The notes beneath the pieces were generated by a model, which worked only from the letters and a program-made list of their open reading frames with translations, searched no databases and was not told the DNA's origin. A stretch of 64,000 nucleotides of DNA from Bacteroidota bacterium. Lineage in GTDB: Bacteria; Bacteroidota; Rhodothermia; Balneolales; HLUCCA01. Made by a program: the position numbers and the translations under genes. Location: positions 528,264 to 592,263 of the forward strand of contig JAFIEZ010000003.1 of the NCBI GenBank assembly GCA_020832235.1, read 5' to 3'. Positions 62,525 to 64,000 of the stretch are shown here, piece after piece. Each line of letters opens with the position of its first letter. Position 1 is the stretch's first letter.

Positions 62525-64000
62525 ATGGCACGAAATTTCAAAAAGAAAAATACGGATAACCCTATAACGGTATTGGAATCAGAGGGTAGAATTCCACCGC
62601 AGGCTGTTGAAATTGAAGAGGCCGTACTAGGCGGAATGCTTATAGACCGAGATGCTTCTCTGATGGGTATGGAAAGCCTCAAAGGTTCTGATTTTTACAA
62701 GCCAGCGCATCAGACTATTTTTGAGGCAATGACAGATTTGATTCAGCGGAAAAACCAGCTCGATCTACTCACACTTGAAAATGAGCTCAGAGACAGAGGT
62801 GCTCTCGATTCAATTGGAGGGCCAGGGTATCTGACTCAGCTTACACGTACGGTAAGTTCTTCAGCTAATATAGAGTACCATATTCAGATTATCGCTGAAA
62901 AGGCTTTAAAACGAAATCTGATTTTATCGTGCACAGAAGTAATCAAAGAAAGTTACGATCCTGCCAGCGACCCCTATGATGTACTTGAACTCGCTGAAAA
63001 AAGAGTCTTTGAACTCTCTAATACGAATAGCCGAGGTGCGGTTGAACCTATAACAGATACCATCAAACATACGCTCGAATACCTGGAAGAATTACGAGGT
63101 AAAAAGAGTGCTATTACAGGAGTTCCAACCAATCTGGATGTAGATAAAATGACCGCAGGCTGGCAGCGTGGCGACCTAATTATCATTGCGGCTAGACCGT
63201 CTATGGGCAAAACTGCTTTCGTTCTTACGATTGCCAGAAACGCAGCCTTACATCCTGATCCAGAAAAACGAGCTCCCATTGCACTCTTCAGTCTGGAGAT
63301 GTCAGACCAGTCTCTTGTTCAACGTTTACTTACAATGGAAGCGCGCGTAGACGCACAAAAAGCAAGAACAGGTCAACTAAGCGACGAGGAATTTCAGCAA
63401 TTGATAGACGCGGCAGGCAGACTCTACCCTGCCCCTGTATATGTTGACGATACACCCGGCATTAGTCTAATGGAATTACGCTCTAAGTGCCGTCGGATGA
63501 AAAATGAAAAGAATATCGGGCTTATCATAATTGATTACTTGCAGTTGATGACGGCTTCGGTGAAAGACAGTGCCAATAGGGAGCAAGAAATCGCTACCAT
63601 TTCCAGAGGTTTGAAAGGGCTGGCAAAGGAACTCGACGTACCGGTAATTGCACTTGCTCAGCTGAGTCGGGCTGTTGAGCAACGCGGGAGAGATAAACGA
63701 CCTCAACTAAGCGATTTACGTGAGTCGGGTTCAATTGAACAAGATGCAGATGTTGTGTGTTTTCTCTATCGGCCAGAATATTATGGCATTACAACCACTG
63801 ATGAAGGTGAATCTACACATGGAATTGCGGAAGTAATCATAGGCAAGCAGAGAAATGGTCCGGTAGGAACGGTTCCCCTCCACTTTGTTAAAGAATACGC
63901 ACGCTTTGAAAATCTTACCTCTGCATCATATTCAACTGACTATATGCCTAAAGATTTTGGTTCGGATGTTTACATGCCCGACGAAAGCGAGCCTTATAAG
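62525..64000 (+). CDS. dnaB: Replicative DNA helicase DnaB (partial, 3' end beyond window)
   Basis: The frame is open for 492 codons to the right edge. It begins with a DnaB N-terminal domain (PPQAVEIEEAVLGGMLID), followed by the RecA-like helicase with Walker A in ARPSMGKTAF, SLEMS, IIIDYLQLM (Walker B) and QLSRAVEQR, LRESGSIEQDAD and GKQRNGPVGTV. DnaB is the ring helicase at the replication fork. The motifs are uninterrupted, so no intein lies in this part. The stop codon is not in the window, but the protein is nearly complete. The ATG at 62525 gives the usual basic start. Confidence 0.95.
   Translation, partial: MARNFKKKNTDNPITVLESEGRIPPQAVEIEEAVLGGMLIDRDASLMGMESLKGSDFYKPAHQTIFEAMTDLIQRKNQLDLLTLENELRDRGALDSIGGPGYLTQLTRTVSSSANIEYHIQIIAEKALKRNLILSCTEVIKESYDPASDPYDVLELAEKRVFELSNTNSRGAVEPITDTIKHTLEYLEELRGKKSAITGVPTNLDVDKMTAGWQRGDLIIIAARPSMGKTAFVLTIARNAALHPDPEKRAPIALFSLEMSDQSLVQRLLTMEARVDAQKARTGQLSDEEFQQLIDAAGRLYPAPVYVDDTPGISLMELRSKCRRMKNEKNIGLIIIDYLQLMTASVKDSANREQEIATISRGLKGLAKELDVPVIALAQLSRAVEQRGRDKRPQLSDLRESGSIEQDADVVCFLYRPEYYGITTTDEGESTHGIAEVIIGKQRNGPVGTVPLHFVKEYARFENLTSASYSTDYMPKDFGSDVYMPDESEPYK

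Noticed and set aside
62525-64000. Possible intein in dnaB
   Set aside because: The Walker A, Walker B and later helicase motifs follow without insertion in the visible part.
1-64000. Mobile elements, CRISPR arrays, tRNA or rRNA genes
   Set aside because: No transposase or integrase, no regularly spaced repeats and no cloverleaf or rRNA-like sequence were seen; intergenic gaps are nearly all under 300 bp.

Overview
The window looks like a chromosomal segment of a moderately AT-rich, Gram-negative, aerobic bacterium of the Bacteroidota/Rhodothermota-Balneolota type, most likely a Balneolaceae relative. The placement is inferred from several traits. A secreted protein ends in the NYPNPFNP-type C-terminal sorting domain common in Balneolota, Rhodothermota and Ignavibacteria, and there are two PorV/PorQ-like outer-membrane proteins. 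A DUF4837 lipoprotein, BshC (bacillithiol synthesis) and a two-domain dCTP deaminase are present. Many start codons lack a Shine-Dalgarno, and several intergenic regions carry a TTG-N20-TAnnTTTG promoter of the Bacteroidota type. No insertion sequence, prophage, CRISPR array, tRNA or rRNA was seen; nearly all sequence is coding.

Layout. 1-4223 (minus): EVE protein, dCTP deaminase, BFD-like [2Fe-2S] protein, RsmE and a secreted CotH-like kinase that runs off the left edge. 4361-6019 (plus): 5'-nucleotidase lipoprotein. 6115-9907 (minus): class III aminotransferase, redoxin and M1 peptidase. 10007-15404: a sorting-domain protein, a one-cysteine thioredoxin-like protein, a putative base-repair protein, a Tat-exported alkaline phosphatase and AnmK. 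15484-17450 (plus): a small acidic protein and a threonine synthase fused to a LeuA-type regulatory domain. 17494-19018 (minus): OmpR-type regulator and an alpha/beta hydrolase. 19197-24858: a complete biotin set (bioB on plus; bioF-bioH-bioC-bioD-bioA on minus), preceded by a DUF4837 lipoprotein. 26021-33782 (minus): a full tryptophan operon trpL-E-S-G-D-C-F-B-A. 33939-38315 (plus): lipoprotein, Asp-box propeller protein and two PorV-like proteins. 38969-45490 (minus): seven tightly packed genes aroE-pgeF-HDAC-dxr-rseP-psd-pssA. 46265-49973 (plus): outer-membrane protein and RND/MMPL transporter. 49915-53945 (minus): bfn-bshC-fthC-pspC-tmk. 54239-61547 (plus): nuoABCDEFGH closed by a strong terminator. 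61701-64000 (plus): a uracil-DNA glycosylase and dnaB (partial).

The strongest regulatory discovery is upstream of trpE. A 20-codon leader peptide with three consecutive Trp codons is followed by mutually exclusive hairpins and an intrinsic terminator. This is a complete ribosome-mediated attenuator, which would also control tryptophanyl-tRNA synthetase because trpS is the second gene of the operon. Its promoter sits so close to the leader start codon that the leader mRNA may be nearly leaderless. Other notable points are the ThrC-LeuA_dimer fusion, a family-4 uracil-DNA glycosylase that has lost three of four Fe-S cysteines, a nuo operon ending at nuoH, and a terminator that contains the bioA stop codon and serves bioA and bioB from both sides. 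All identifications come from reading motifs by eye; no database search was run.
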